Shown here in pieces: positions 52,617 to 61,320 of a stretch of DNA of 64,000 nucleotides. Position numbers and translations under genes: made by a program. The notes beneath the pieces were generated by a model. That model worked only from the letters and a program-made list of their open reading frames with translations, ran no database searches and was not told the DNA's origin. Numbering within the stretch: position 1 is the stretch's first letter; the number at the start of each line of letters is the position of its first letter. The stretch comes from Anaerolineales bacterium. GTDB lineage: Bacteria; Chloroflexota; Anaerolineae; Anaerolineales; UBA4823. Location of the stretch: positions 282,963 through 346,962 of the forward strand of contig PQAL01000033.1 of NCBI GenBank assembly GCA_003105035.1. The letters are read 5' to 3'.

Positions 52617-54508
52617 GCAGGGTCATAGCCGATCAAACGGTTCCCGTGGATCGCTTCCGCAGGCAGGAACCTGTCAGGGAAACCCCTGAAACAAAACATA
52701 TAGCAGGTGATGGAGCCGGTCAGAAACTGACCGGTTGGCGATTTAATTTATTAGGAATCATCTTTGCCTTGCTTGGCTTCATGATCATCGTCCAGCTGGT
52801 GCGGCTTCAGTTTAGCCCCGAGAGGACAGAATTCGTTTCACAGGGTGAACAGTACAACCGGACCCTGCATATCTTCTACCCACCTCGGGGTGATATTTAC
52901 GACCGCTACGGGCGGCTGCTGGCGGGCAGCACACTGGTCTACGAAGTAGGCGCCCAGGTGGATAGTGTGGATAATCCTGATTCCATCGCATTCGCCCTTA
53001 ACAGAGTATTGGCGGATCATGCCGAATATGACTACGTGGGGTACTCGGATGAGGTCTTTTCTGCCATCCACAATGCGCAACTATCGGGAAATTCGTATGT
53101 CCAGCTGGCAGATTTTGTAACGCCTGATGAGCTGAAACAATTAAAGGACTGGGCGCGAAATTACACCAACCTGCCAGACGTTGATTATGGTGAAGCAGGG
53201 AAACCCAGCTTGAATGGCCTGGTTTACCGGCCACGCTTGCAGCGTTACTACCCTGAAAACCAAATTGGGGCGAATATCCTCGGGTTTGTCAACCGTGAAG
53301 GCACGGGTATGTTCGGCGTGGAAGAGGAATTCAATGACCTGCTGGCAGGCGAGCCTCAGTCGGTATGGATGACTCTCGACCCGTATGAAGTAACCGAGAT
53401 TCCACAGCTCAAAGCTGGTGCAGACATCATCCTGACCATCGACCGCGAGATCCAGGCTGCAGCCGAGGATGTGCTGGATCAGGCATTGGAAGCCAGTGGT
53501 GCGGATGGCGGTGTGATCCTGGTGATGGATCCCAACAGCGGTGAAATGCTGGCCATTGCCACAACACCCCGTTTGAACCCCAACGAATATTGGAATTATG
53601 CAGATGTCTTTACCGATAACACACCTTACAACCGGGCCGTCAGCCAGGACTACGAGCCGGGTTCGGTGTTCAAGGTCTTGACGATGGCTTCAGCACTGGA
53701 TGCTGGTGCGGTCACACCGGAAACACAATTTGTTGATACGGGAGCGATCCAAATTGGAGGTATCACCATCCACAACTGGGATTGGGGTGCCTGGGGTGCC
53801 CAGGATATGCAGGGGTGCATGGCCCACTCGCTTAATGTTTGCCTCACCTGGGTAGCTTCGCAGCTAGGAGCGACCTCTTTTTACCAGTATTTACAGAGTT
53901 TTGGTTTTGGCAGACTGACCGGGATTGACCTGGCCAGCGAAGCACCCGGCCGACTGAAAGTGCCAGGTGATACGGATTGGTATGAAGCCGAGCTGGGAAC
54001 CAATTCGTTCGGGCAAGGTGTGGCTGTCACACCCATCCAAATGGCGATGGCGATCTCTTCCGTTGCAAATGCAAAGGGTGAGATGATGGTGCCTCACGTT
54101 ATGCGCTCGATGGTCAGGGATGGATTCCAGTACACTCCCACACCGCAGGTTGTGGGCCGGCCTATCCAGGCAGAAACAGCCCGCCACCTTACCTCTCTGC
54201 TCGCCCAGTCGCTCGAAGGTGAATCGTCGGATGCCCTGGTGGAAGGTTACCGGGTGGCAGGCAAGACCGGCACTGCAGAAATTGCCACACCGACTGGATA
54301 TTCCAGTAATATGACCAATGCTTCCTTCGTTGGGTGGGGACCGGTCGGCGATCCACGCTTCCTGGTGTATGTGTGGCTGGAGAAGCCCACCAGCTCACAA
54401 TGGGGTTCAGTTGTGGCTGCACCTGTCTTTCGCGATATGGTTCAACGCCTGGTGGTTCTCATGGATATCCCACCGGACAGCGTCAGGGAAAGCCTGGCAA
54501 ATCACTAA
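52613..54508 (+). CDS. ftsI: Septal penicillin-binding protein (class B transpeptidase)
   Basis: 631 aa. It cross-links peptidoglycan at the septum, paired with FtsW. A membrane helix (LLGIIFALLGFMIIVQLVRL, about residues 47-66) follows a polar cytoplasmic tail. The pedestal domain begins PPRGDIYDRYGRLLA. The transpeptidase motifs are EPGSVFK with Ser351, AHSLN as the SxN triad and AGKTGTAE with Lys551. No PASTA repeats. It overlaps the ftsL-like gene by 4 bp and is 10 bp ahead of murF. Confidence 0.93.
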   Translation: MSRVIADQTVPVDRFRRQEPVRETPETKHIAGDGAGQKLTGWRFNLLGIIFALLGFMIIVQLVRLQFSPERTEFVSQGEQYNRTLHIFYPPRGDIYDRYGRLLAGSTLVYEVGAQVDSVDNPDSIAFALNRVLADHAEYDYVGYSDEVFSAIHNAQLSGNSYVQLADFVTPDELKQLKDWARNYTNLPDVDYGEAGKPSLNGLVYRPRLQRYYPENQIGANILGFVNREGTGMFGVEEEFNDLLAGEPQSVWMTLDPYEVTEIPQLKAGADIILTIDREIQAAAEDVLDQALEASGADGGVILVMDPNSGEMLAIATTPRLNPNEYWNYADVFTDNTPYNRAVSQDYEPGSVFKVLTMASALDAGAVTPETQFVDTGAIQIGGITIHNWDWGAWGAQDMQGCMAHSLNVCLTWVASQLGATSFYQYLQSFGFGRLTGIDLASEAPGRLKVPGDTDWYEAELGTNSFGQGVAVTPIQMAMAISSVANAKGEMMVPHVMRSMVRDGFQYTPTPQVVGRPIQAETARHLTSLLAQSLEGESSDALVEGYRVAGKTGTAEIATPTGYSSNMTNASFVGWGPVGDPRFLVYVWLEKPTSSQWGSVVAAPVFRDMVQRLVVLMDIPPDSVRESLANH

Positions 54509-54518
54509 GGATCTACTT

Positions 54519-55964
54519 GTGATCTTATTGGCTGATGTTCTCGAAGCTTTGACAGGTATACGGCCTGCGAACGCCGCCATTGAAATCCCCGCTGCGGAGA
54601 TCGACTCACGCCAGGCAGTGCCGGGATGCCTGTTTGTGGCTCTTCCCGGAGAACATCATGATGGGCATGATTTTGTTGCTGAGGCGTTTGAGTCAGGTGC
54701 CAGGGTTGCCCTGGTAAAGCGTGACTTACGCGGCCAATTCAATACGATTGACCTGAGGCAAACACCCAGCCAGGAAGAGCTTGAGAAGAAACTGAGTGAG
54801 CTGGATGGCTCGTTCTGCCTGCTGGTGGATGAGCCCCTAACGGCGCTGCAAGAAGCGGCAAGGTTCTGGCGGAAAAAGCTCCCTGTTGAAGTGATCGGCA
54901 TCACGGGCAGTGTGGGTAAATCCACCACCAAGGAAGTTGTGGCGGAAGTCCTGAGCCAGCGTTATGTCACCTTGAAGAACAAGGGTAATTTGAACAACGA
55001 AATCGGCTTGCCGCTGACAATGCTCAGCCTGACCGAGCAGCATGAGCGGGCGGTGTTGGAGATGGGGTTCTACATCCCCGGTGAGATCAACTTTCTTTGT
55101 GACCTGGCATCACCCCACATAGGAGTGGTGACGAATATTGGTACCGTACATGCCTCCCGGGCTGGGAGCCAGGAGGACATCGCCAGGGGTAAGGCAGAGC
55201 TGGTTGAAGCCCTCCCTGAAGATGGGCATGCCATCCTGAACTATGACGACCTGCTGGTGAGAGCGATGGCAAGCAATACAAAGGCGCACGTCTTTTTCTA
55301 TGGGATGGACAGCTCGATTGACCTTTGGGCTGACAACGTGGAAAGCCTGGGGCTGGAAGGCATCCGCTTTCTCCTGCATTATCGCCAGCAGGTAAATCGC
55401 CCCGCGGAAGTTTTGCAGCTGCGCGTGCCGTTGATTGGCCGGCATTCGGTGCAGACTGCCCTGCGCGCGGCTGCAGTTGGGTTGGTGGACGGATTGACCT
55501 GGCAAGAGATCGTCAGCGGCTTACGCTCAGCCAGCACTGAGCTGAGTCTTATGGCGGTCCGGACAGAGAACGGTGCCCTGATCCTGGATGATACCTACAA
55601 TGCCTCGCCTGAATCGATGCTGGCAGCCCTCAATCTGCTGCATGACCTGGAAGGACGGAGGGTGGCTGTGCTGGGTGATATGCTTGAGCTGGGGCAGTAC
55701 GAGCGGCATGGGCACCAGATGGTGGGTATCCGCGCGGCAGAAGTGGTGGATGAGCTGATCACCTTAGGAGAGCGTGCCAAGATCATCGCGGAAGCAGCCC
55801 TGGATGCAGGATTACCTGCTGAAAAAATCACCATCCTGGAAAGTGCCGAGCAGGTCATCCAGTACCTGCAACCCAACTTGAATTCAGGCGATATCGTGCT
55901 TGTAAAAGGTTCAAACTTGATGAGAATGGACCGCATTGTTTCTGCTTTGGAGTACCCTGTATGA
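54519..55964 (+). CDS. murF: UDP-MurNAc-tripeptide:D-Ala-D-Ala ligase
   Basis: Adds D-Ala-D-Ala to the UDP-MurNAc-tripeptide. I start at the GTG at 54519 (AAGGA seven bases upstream); the frame is open to 54318, but that part lies inside the PBP gene. 481 aa. The P-loop GITGSVGKST has Lys134; NEIGLPLTML, EMGFYIPGEI and the C-terminal ILDDTYNASPESMLAAL and AVLGDMLELG blocks are family-specific. It overlaps mraY by 4 bp (ATGA). Confidence 0.95.
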   Translation: MILLADVLEALTGIRPANAAIEIPAAEIDSRQAVPGCLFVALPGEHHDGHDFVAEAFESGARVALVKRDLRGQFNTIDLRQTPSQEELEKKLSELDGSFCLLVDEPLTALQEAARFWRKKLPVEVIGITGSVGKSTTKEVVAEVLSQRYVTLKNKGNLNNEIGLPLTMLSLTEQHERAVLEMGFYIPGEINFLCDLASPHIGVVTNIGTVHASRAGSQEDIARGKAELVEALPEDGHAILNYDDLLVRAMASNTKAHVFFYGMDSSIDLWADNVESLGLEGIRFLLHYRQQVNRPAEVLQLRVPLIGRHSVQTALRAAAVGLVDGLTWQEIVSGLRSASTELSLMAVRTENGALILDDTYNASPESMLAALNLLHDLEGRRVAVLGDMLELGQYERHGHQMVGIRAAEVVDELITLGERAKIIAEAALDAGLPAEKITILESAEQVIQYLQPNLNSGDIVLVKGSNLMRMDRIVSALEYPV

Positions 55965-56956
55965 GAGAAAGCGCTTATGCATTAGCCCTGGCGGGGTTCT
56001 CCTTCATGCTGACAATTATTTGGGGTGAACCGTTGCTGCGCATCCTGCGCCACCTGAAAATTGGCGAATCGATCCGCGTGGATGGTCCGCAGAGACACAT
56101 TTCCAAATCTGGCACGCCTACGATGGGTGGAGTTCTATTCATCTTGCCGGTGTTACTTATCACACTGCTATTCAACGGTGCTTCGCTACTCGGTTTTACC
56201 ATGCTGGGTAAATCGATCTTCCTGCCCATGGGGACGATGATCGCGTTTGGGTTGTTAGGATCGTTCGATGATTGGAAAAAGCTACGTGGAAATCACAGTG
56301 ATGTGCGTGGCTTACGCGCCAGGGATAAGTTTATAATTCAAATTTTCATGGGGGTTGTTATCTCGATTGGCCTACGTTATGTGCTGCAGGCACCGGAGGT
56401 TTACCTGCCCTGGATGAATCGTGAATTTTCGCTCGGGTATTGGTATATTCCCTTAGCGACGTTCCTTATTGTCGGGTTCTGCAATGCGGTGAATTTTACT
56501 GATGGCCTGGACGGCCTGGCTGGAATGATCTCGGCGACCTGTTTCGCTGCCTTCGGGATGATCGCCCTGCTGCAAGGCCAGCTATTCCTGGCACGCTTCT
56601 GTTTCACCCTGGTAGGCGCATTATTCGGTTTTTTGTGGTTCAATGTCCACCCGGCCCTACTGATCATGGGCGATGTGGGGGCCCTGGCACTTGGTGCCAC
56701 CCTGGCCGTGGTGGCTCTCATGACTGGCCAATGGATTTTATTACCCATTATTGCCATCATCCCCTTGAGCGAGATGGTCAGCGTGGTGTTGCAAGTGAGT
56801 TATTTTAAGCTTACCAAGGGTAAGCGGTTATTTAAGATGACACCTCTTCACCACCATTTTGAACTGCTGGGATGGAGTGAAACCCAGGTTGTGCAGCGCT
56901 TTTGGTTAATCGGTTTGTTGGCTGCGATTATTGGAGCAGCTATAGCGATCGGATAA
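55961..56956 (+). CDS. mraY: Phospho-MurNAc-pentapeptide translocase
   Basis: Transfers phospho-MurNAc-pentapeptide to undecaprenyl phosphate, forming lipid I. 331 aa with about ten membrane helices. Conserved cytoplasmic loops: GPQRHISKSGTPTMGG, FGLLGSFDDWKKL (DDxxK motif), NFTDGLDGLA, MGDVGALALG and the His-rich MTPLHHHFELLGWSE. Start and stop overlap the murF/murD context tightly. Confidence 0.96.
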   Translation: MRESAYALALAGFSFMLTIIWGEPLLRILRHLKIGESIRVDGPQRHISKSGTPTMGGVLFILPVLLITLLFNGASLLGFTMLGKSIFLPMGTMIAFGLLGSFDDWKKLRGNHSDVRGLRARDKFIIQIFMGVVISIGLRYVLQAPEVYLPWMNREFSLGYWYIPLATFLIVGFCNAVNFTDGLDGLAGMISATCFAAFGMIALLQGQLFLARFCFTLVGALFGFLWFNVHPALLIMGDVGALALGATLAVVALMTGQWILLPIIAIIPLSEMVSVVLQVSYFKLTKGKRLFKMTPLHHHFELLGWSETQVVQRFWLIGLLAAIIGAAIAIG

Positions 56957-56973
56957 AGGTAATCAAAACAGAC

Positions 56974-58416
56974 ATGACTGGCTGGTTGGATAAACGCGTG
57001 ATCGTCATCGGGGCAGCCCGGCAAGGAGTGGCAGTGGGCCGCTACCTGGCATTGCACGGCGCGCGTGTGGTGATGAACGACCATAAATCGGATGACCAGC
57101 TCAAGCCTGTCAGGCAGTCATTGGATGAATCATTGGGCGACCAATCGTCCCAGGTTGAGTGGTCTTTCGGTGGCCATCCGCTTTCACTGCTGGATGGTGC
57201 AGATGTCGTGTGCGTCTCAGGTGGTGTACCACTGAGCTTGCCCCTGGTTGAAGAAGCCCAGAAACGAGGCATCCAGCTCACCAACGATTCGCAGATATTT
57301 CTGGAAGCCTGTCCATGCCGGACAATTGGGATCACCGGATCAGCTGGGAAAACCACCACCACCAGCTTGGTGGGAAAAATAGCCGAAGCGGCTGTATCTA
57401 CCTCGGGCGGGAATACCCCATATCAAAAAATCTGGGTAGGCGGGAATATCGGCTCCCCCCTGCTTGGCGCAGTGGAAGAAATGCAGCCGAATGACCTGGT
57501 GGTTTTGGAGTTGTCCAGCTTTCAGTTGGAGCTAATGACCACGAGCGTGAATATCGCCTGCATCCTGAATATCACCCCCAATCATTTGGACCGGCATGCG
57601 ACTATGGAGGCCTACACGGCTGCTAAAGCCCGCATCCTGGAGTACCAGGATGCCACCGACATGGCGGTCTTGGGCTATGACGACCCTGGTGCGTGGGCAT
57701 TGTTGGGCCGGGTGCGGGGCACGAAGGTTTCGTTCGGAAGCCATAAGCCAATTACGATTGGCCAGGGTGCATTTATCGATGGTGACTGGGTGTGCCTATG
57801 GACTGGTCAGGTGGTTATCCGTGTGCTTCGCCAAGTCGAGATCCCGCTGCGGGGCTGGCACAACGTGGAGAATGTATTAGCAGCCCTGGCAGTGAGCCAG
57901 GCTGCGGGGTTGCCTGTAGAAGCTATGCGCGAAGCTGTTACCGCCTTTACAGGTGTGCCGCATCGCCTGGAATGGGTTGCCAGCTGGAAAGGAGCGGATT
58001 GGTATAACGATTCAATCGCTACTGCTCCCGAGCGTGTGATGGCAGCCATCCATTCATTTGAATCACCAGCTGATGTAAACCGCCCGATCGTGCTCCTGGC
58101 TGGTGGGCGTGACAAAAAACTACCCTGGTATGAGCTGGCAAAGCTGATTCACGACCGGGTGGATCACCTGATCGTGTTTGGTGAAGCAGCAGACATCATC
58201 TCAGCTGCGGTCGGCCCGGCAAGAAATGGATATAGGCCTTTTTCGATGGATAAGTGTACCGGTTTGCAACAAGCAGTGGATATTGCAGCCCAGGTGGTTG
58301 AGACAGATGATATCGTCCTGCTCTCACCTGGCGGCACGAGCTTTGATGAATTCCGCGATTTCGAGGAGCGCGGGGAGGCATTTAAACGATGGGTGCTCAA
58401 TCTGTCATGCAAGTGA
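56974..58416 (+). CDS. murD: UDP-MurNAc-L-Ala:D-Glu ligase
   Basis: 480 aa. It adds D-Glu to UDP-MurNAc-L-Ala. VIVIGAARQGVAVGRYLALHGA forms the N-terminal Rossmann part, the ATP loop is GITGSAGKTTTTSLVG (Lys126), and LELSSFQLELM, NITPNHLDRHATME and GVPHRLEWVA follow. The C-terminal domain has DSIATAPERVMAAI and LLAGGRDKKLPWYEL. The ATG at 56974 is the homology start; the frame open to 56902 lies in mraY. Its 3' end overlaps ftsW by 28 bp. Confidence 0.94.
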   Translation: MTGWLDKRVIVIGAARQGVAVGRYLALHGARVVMNDHKSDDQLKPVRQSLDESLGDQSSQVEWSFGGHPLSLLDGADVVCVSGGVPLSLPLVEEAQKRGIQLTNDSQIFLEACPCRTIGITGSAGKTTTTSLVGKIAEAAVSTSGGNTPYQKIWVGGNIGSPLLGAVEEMQPNDLVVLELSSFQLELMTTSVNIACILNITPNHLDRHATMEAYTAAKARILEYQDATDMAVLGYDDPGAWALLGRVRGTKVSFGSHKPITIGQGAFIDGDWVCLWTGQVVIRVLRQVEIPLRGWHNVENVLAALAVSQAAGLPVEAMREAVTAFTGVPHRLEWVASWKGADWYNDSIATAPERVMAAIHSFESPADVNRPIVLLAGGRDKKLPWYELAKLIHDRVDHLIVFGEAADIISAAVGPARNGYRPFSMDKCTGLQQAVDIAAQVVETDDIVLLSPGGTSFDEFRDFEERGEAFKRWVLNLSCK

Positions 58417-59669
58417 AGCCTGACGGCGGTTCTGTCGTGGCACGGGTGCATGGGAAAACACACCGCCCAGCCCACCTGGGCTTCGATGTGACATTTTTAC
58501 TGGTAGTCATTGCCCTCATCCTCTTTGGTATGTTGATGGTTTACTCTGCCAGTGCAGATTATTCTTTCCAGGTATATGGTTCACCGGCTTATATTTTCAT
58601 GCGCCAGCTCCGCTGGCTGGGGTTGGGAAGCCTGGTGATGATCTTCCTGGCGTTGATGGATTATCACTATTGGAAAAAACTGGCCCTGCCATTGATGGGT
58701 TTGGCTATATTTGCCCTGGTGGCTGTCTTAATCGTCCAGGATACACGCCTGGGTTCGGTGCGTAGTTTGTTCCGCGGCTCGATCCAACCCAGCGAGCTGG
58801 CGAAATTTGGCATTGTCATTTATTTATCGGTTTGGCTACATAACCGGCGAGACCTGCTTAAGAATATGTATCTGGCAACGATCCCTCTGGCAGTAATCAT
58901 GGGTTTCGTGGGCGGTTTGATTGCCCTGCAGCCGGACCTGAGCGCAGTGATCACGATTGGCTTGCTAGGTACTTTGATGTTCTTCCTGGCGGGTGGCTCA
59001 TTAAAACATTTCCTATTCATGATGGCGATTGGGGTCCTGGTGGGAGTATTCGTCATGAAGTCAGGTTTATTCCCGACCGGCCCTGACCGTATGAACAGTT
59101 TTATAGCGGGTTTGAAGGATCCCCTGCAGTACTCCGAGCACGTACGACGCTCATTGGAAGCCTTCATGCGTGGAGGTTGGCTCGGGGTGGGTATTGGTAA
59201 ATCGCAAACCAAGCTCAACGGGCTACCGTTCCCCCATACTGACAGCGTTTTTGCGGTTGTCGGAGAAGAAACTGGCGTGCTGGGGGCGGCAATCCTGGTC
59301 ATCCTTTATGTTGTTTTTATGTGGCGTGGGTGGTCGATCAGCCGGAAAGCCCCCGATGGCCTTGGCATGTTGTTAGCTGGTGGCTTGTCTTTCTGGATTG
59401 CCCTGGAAGCCCTGGTAAACATGCTGGTTATGGTCGGGCTGTTGCCTTTCGCTGGCAATGCCTTACCATTTGTGAGCTCAGGAGGCTCCAACTTGATCGT
59501 GGTGATGGCCTCCATCGGAATTATCCTGAATGTGTCCAGATTGTCTGACAAATCACGCAGAAATGAGGAGAAGGGATTCAATGCGGTTGTTAATCTGCGC
59601 AGGGGGGACCGGCGGCGGCGTGTATCCCGCCCTGTCAGTCCTCAAGCAGCTGATGAGCATGCAGCCTGA
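58389..59669 (+). CDS. ftsW: Lipid II flippase/glycan polymerase FtsW
   Basis: 426 aa SEDS-family protein with about ten membrane helices, polymerising glycan at the septum with the class B PBP. Seen are MVYSASADYSF, FLALMDYHYWKKLALPLM, FRGSIQPSELAKFGIVIYLSVWL, LIALQPDLSAVI (conserved Asp), GLGIGKSQTKLNGLPF-like GVGIGKSQTKL, PHTDSVFAVVGEETG and PFVSSGGSNL. The ATG at 58389 has GGGGAGG about 9 bases upstream; ATG 58407 is an alternative. The last 30 codons lie inside murG. Confidence 0.95.
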   Translation: MGAQSVMQVKPDGGSVVARVHGKTHRPAHLGFDVTFLLVVIALILFGMLMVYSASADYSFQVYGSPAYIFMRQLRWLGLGSLVMIFLALMDYHYWKKLALPLMGLAIFALVAVLIVQDTRLGSVRSLFRGSIQPSELAKFGIVIYLSVWLHNRRDLLKNMYLATIPLAVIMGFVGGLIALQPDLSAVITIGLLGTLMFFLAGGSLKHFLFMMAIGVLVGVFVMKSGLFPTGPDRMNSFIAGLKDPLQYSEHVRRSLEAFMRGGWLGVGIGKSQTKLNGLPFPHTDSVFAVVGEETGVLGAAILVILYVVFMWRGWSISRKAPDGLGMLLAGGLSFWIALEALVNMLVMVGLLPFAGNALPFVSSGGSNLIVVMASIGIILNVSRLSDKSRRNEEKGFNAVVNLRRGDRRRRVSRPVSPQAADEHAA

Positions 59670-60771
59670 GCAATTGACAGGCGTTCCTGCAGCCAGCAGC
59701 CAGACTCACACCCAAGAGCTGCAAGTGCTATGGGTGGGAGGGGCTGGTGGTATGGAAGCTGACCTGGTTAAGCGCGAAGGCCTGCGGTTTGAAGCCATTC
59801 CAGCCGCGGGATTGCACGGTGTAGGACTGCGTGCCCTGCCAGGCAACCTGTGGCAGCTGAGTAAAGGTTTCTTTGCTTCCCGGCGAATCATGCGCAAGTT
59901 TCGACCGGAGGTCTTATTTTTTACGGGCGGTTATGTGGCTGTCCCCATGGCCTTGTCTGCCCGGTTATCAGGCGGATCAAAAAGCCTGCTCTACGTGCCC
60001 GATATCGAGCCAGGCCAAGCGATCAAGACAATCGCCCGATTCAGTGACTGCCTGGCACTGACCGTCGAGGAATCGGGTGACTTTTTCCCCAAACACCCCT
60101 GTAAGGAGGTCACCGGGTATCCATTGCGCCCAGACCTGGACCGCTGGACCGAGGCGGATGCCCGCAACTTTTTTGCCTTGCAGGAGCAGTTACCCGTATT
60201 GTTGGTTTTCGGTGGTAGCAAGGGAGCGCGTTCGATTAATCAGGCTGTGGCTGGGATTTTGCCGGACCTCTTAAAGGAGATGCAGATCATCCACATCACG
60301 GGTAGGCTGGATTGGCAGATGATGGAAGAGACACGCCTTGGGCTATCGACCGAACAGCTCAATCGTTACCGGCCGTACCCTTACCTGTATGAGGAAATCG
60401 GGGCTGCAATGCGGCTGGCGGACCTGGCTGTTACCCGCGGGGGAGCCTCAACCCTTGGCGAACTACCATTGTTTGGCCTGCCAGCTGTCCTGGTGCCGTA
60501 TCCCTATGCCTGGCGCTACCAGCGGGTGAATGCCAGCTACCTGGTGAGGCACGGGGCCGCTGAAGTGATCGATGACGCGCAGCTAAAAGACCAGCTCCTG
60601 CAAAAGGTGCTTGAGCTGATGCGAGACCATGCCAAACGTGAGCAGATGTCTCAGGCGATGAAGTCGCTTGCCAGGCCGGAAGCTTCAGCCAGGATAGCGG
60701 CAATGCTCTTTGATCTGGGCCAGCCGTCAGCTCGGAAAGCCAATAACCATGATCGAGATCAGGCTACTTAG
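59581..60771 (+). CDS. murG: Undecaprenyl-PP-MurNAc-pentapeptide GlcNAc transferase
   Basis: Makes lipid II from lipid I and UDP-GlcNAc. 396 aa. The start is taken at 59581 because GAGGAGAAGGG lies upstream and MRLLICAGGTGGGVYPAL is the canonical N-terminal G-loop. This puts the start 89 bp inside ftsW. Later motifs are FFTGGYVAVPMALSARL, FGGSKGARSINQAV, ITGRLDWQ, DLAVTRGGASTLGELPLFGLPAVLVPYPYA and the helical C-terminus. A poorly conserved insertion (residues about 22-45) precedes LWVGGAGGMEADLV. Confidence 0.94.
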   Translation: MRLLICAGGTGGGVYPALSVLKQLMSMQPEQLTGVPAASSQTHTQELQVLWVGGAGGMEADLVKREGLRFEAIPAAGLHGVGLRALPGNLWQLSKGFFASRRIMRKFRPEVLFFTGGYVAVPMALSARLSGGSKSLLYVPDIEPGQAIKTIARFSDCLALTVEESGDFFPKHPCKEVTGYPLRPDLDRWTEADARNFFALQEQLPVLLVFGGSKGARSINQAVAGILPDLLKEMQIIHITGRLDWQMMEETRLGLSTEQLNRYRPYPYLYEEIGAAMRLADLAVTRGGASTLGELPLFGLPAVLVPYPYAWRYQRVNASYLVRHGAAEVIDDAQLKDQLLQKVLELMRDHAKREQMSQAMKSLARPEASARIAAMLFDLGQPSARKANNHDRDQAT

Positions 60772-60780
60772 GAGCCACAG

Positions 60781-61320
60781 ATGGTTTATTTGAACTTTAT
60801 TTTCATCTGCTTCGTGATCTTGTTCGCAGTGATTGGCGCCATGCGCGGCTGGGCGAAGGAGATGATGGTGACTGCAAGTGCCATACTGGCGTTGTTCATC
60901 ATCACCGTGCTGGAGACCTACGTCAAGGGCTTGACGCAAAGTTTTGCCGAGCCAGGCTCAACCGCACAATTTTGGATGCGTGTAGCCATAATTTCACTCC
61001 TGGCATTTTTTGGGTACCAGACCCCGAACTTGCCGAAAATCGGCGGAGACCGTTTCGCTCGTGAACGGTTCCAGGATTCGCTCCTGGGAGTCTTCCTGGG
61101 AGCTTTGAATGGCTATCTCATCATGGGTTCGATTTGGTACTTCCTGGCTCAGGCGAATTACCAGGCAATCCAATATATTATCCCGCCCGACGCGGGCACT
61201 CCCCAGGGACAGGCAGCCATCAAACTGCTTGCCTACATGGCTCCCGCCTGGCTAGGGGTACCGCTGATTTATTTCGCAATTGCCCTGGCTTTTATTTTTG
61301 TGATTGTGGTCTTCTTATGA
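60781..61320 (+). CDS. CvpA-like membrane protein in the mur cluster
   Basis: 179 aa with four predicted membrane helices (FIFICFVILFAVIGAM; TASAILALFIITVLE; VAIISLLAFFGYQT; GVPLIYFAIALAFIFVIVVFL). The N-terminal pattern of a first helix with GAMRGWAKEMMVTAS resembles the CvpA/colicin V production family, where RG--(R/K)E follows the first helix. The family role is poorly known. It sits between murG and murC and overlaps murC by 4 bp, so it is part of the operon. Confidence 0.65.
   Translation: MVYLNFIFICFVILFAVIGAMRGWAKEMMVTASAILALFIITVLETYVKGLTQSFAEPGSTAQFWMRVAIISLLAFFGYQTPNLPKIGGDRFARERFQDSLLGVFLGALNGYLIMGSIWYFLAQANYQAIQYIIPPDAGTPQGQAAIKLLAYMAPAWLGVPLIYFAIALAFIFVIVVFL

Noticed and set aside
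54318..54518. N-terminal extension of murF
   Set aside because: It lies in the PBP gene; GTG 54519 has a ribosome site and matches the family N-terminus.
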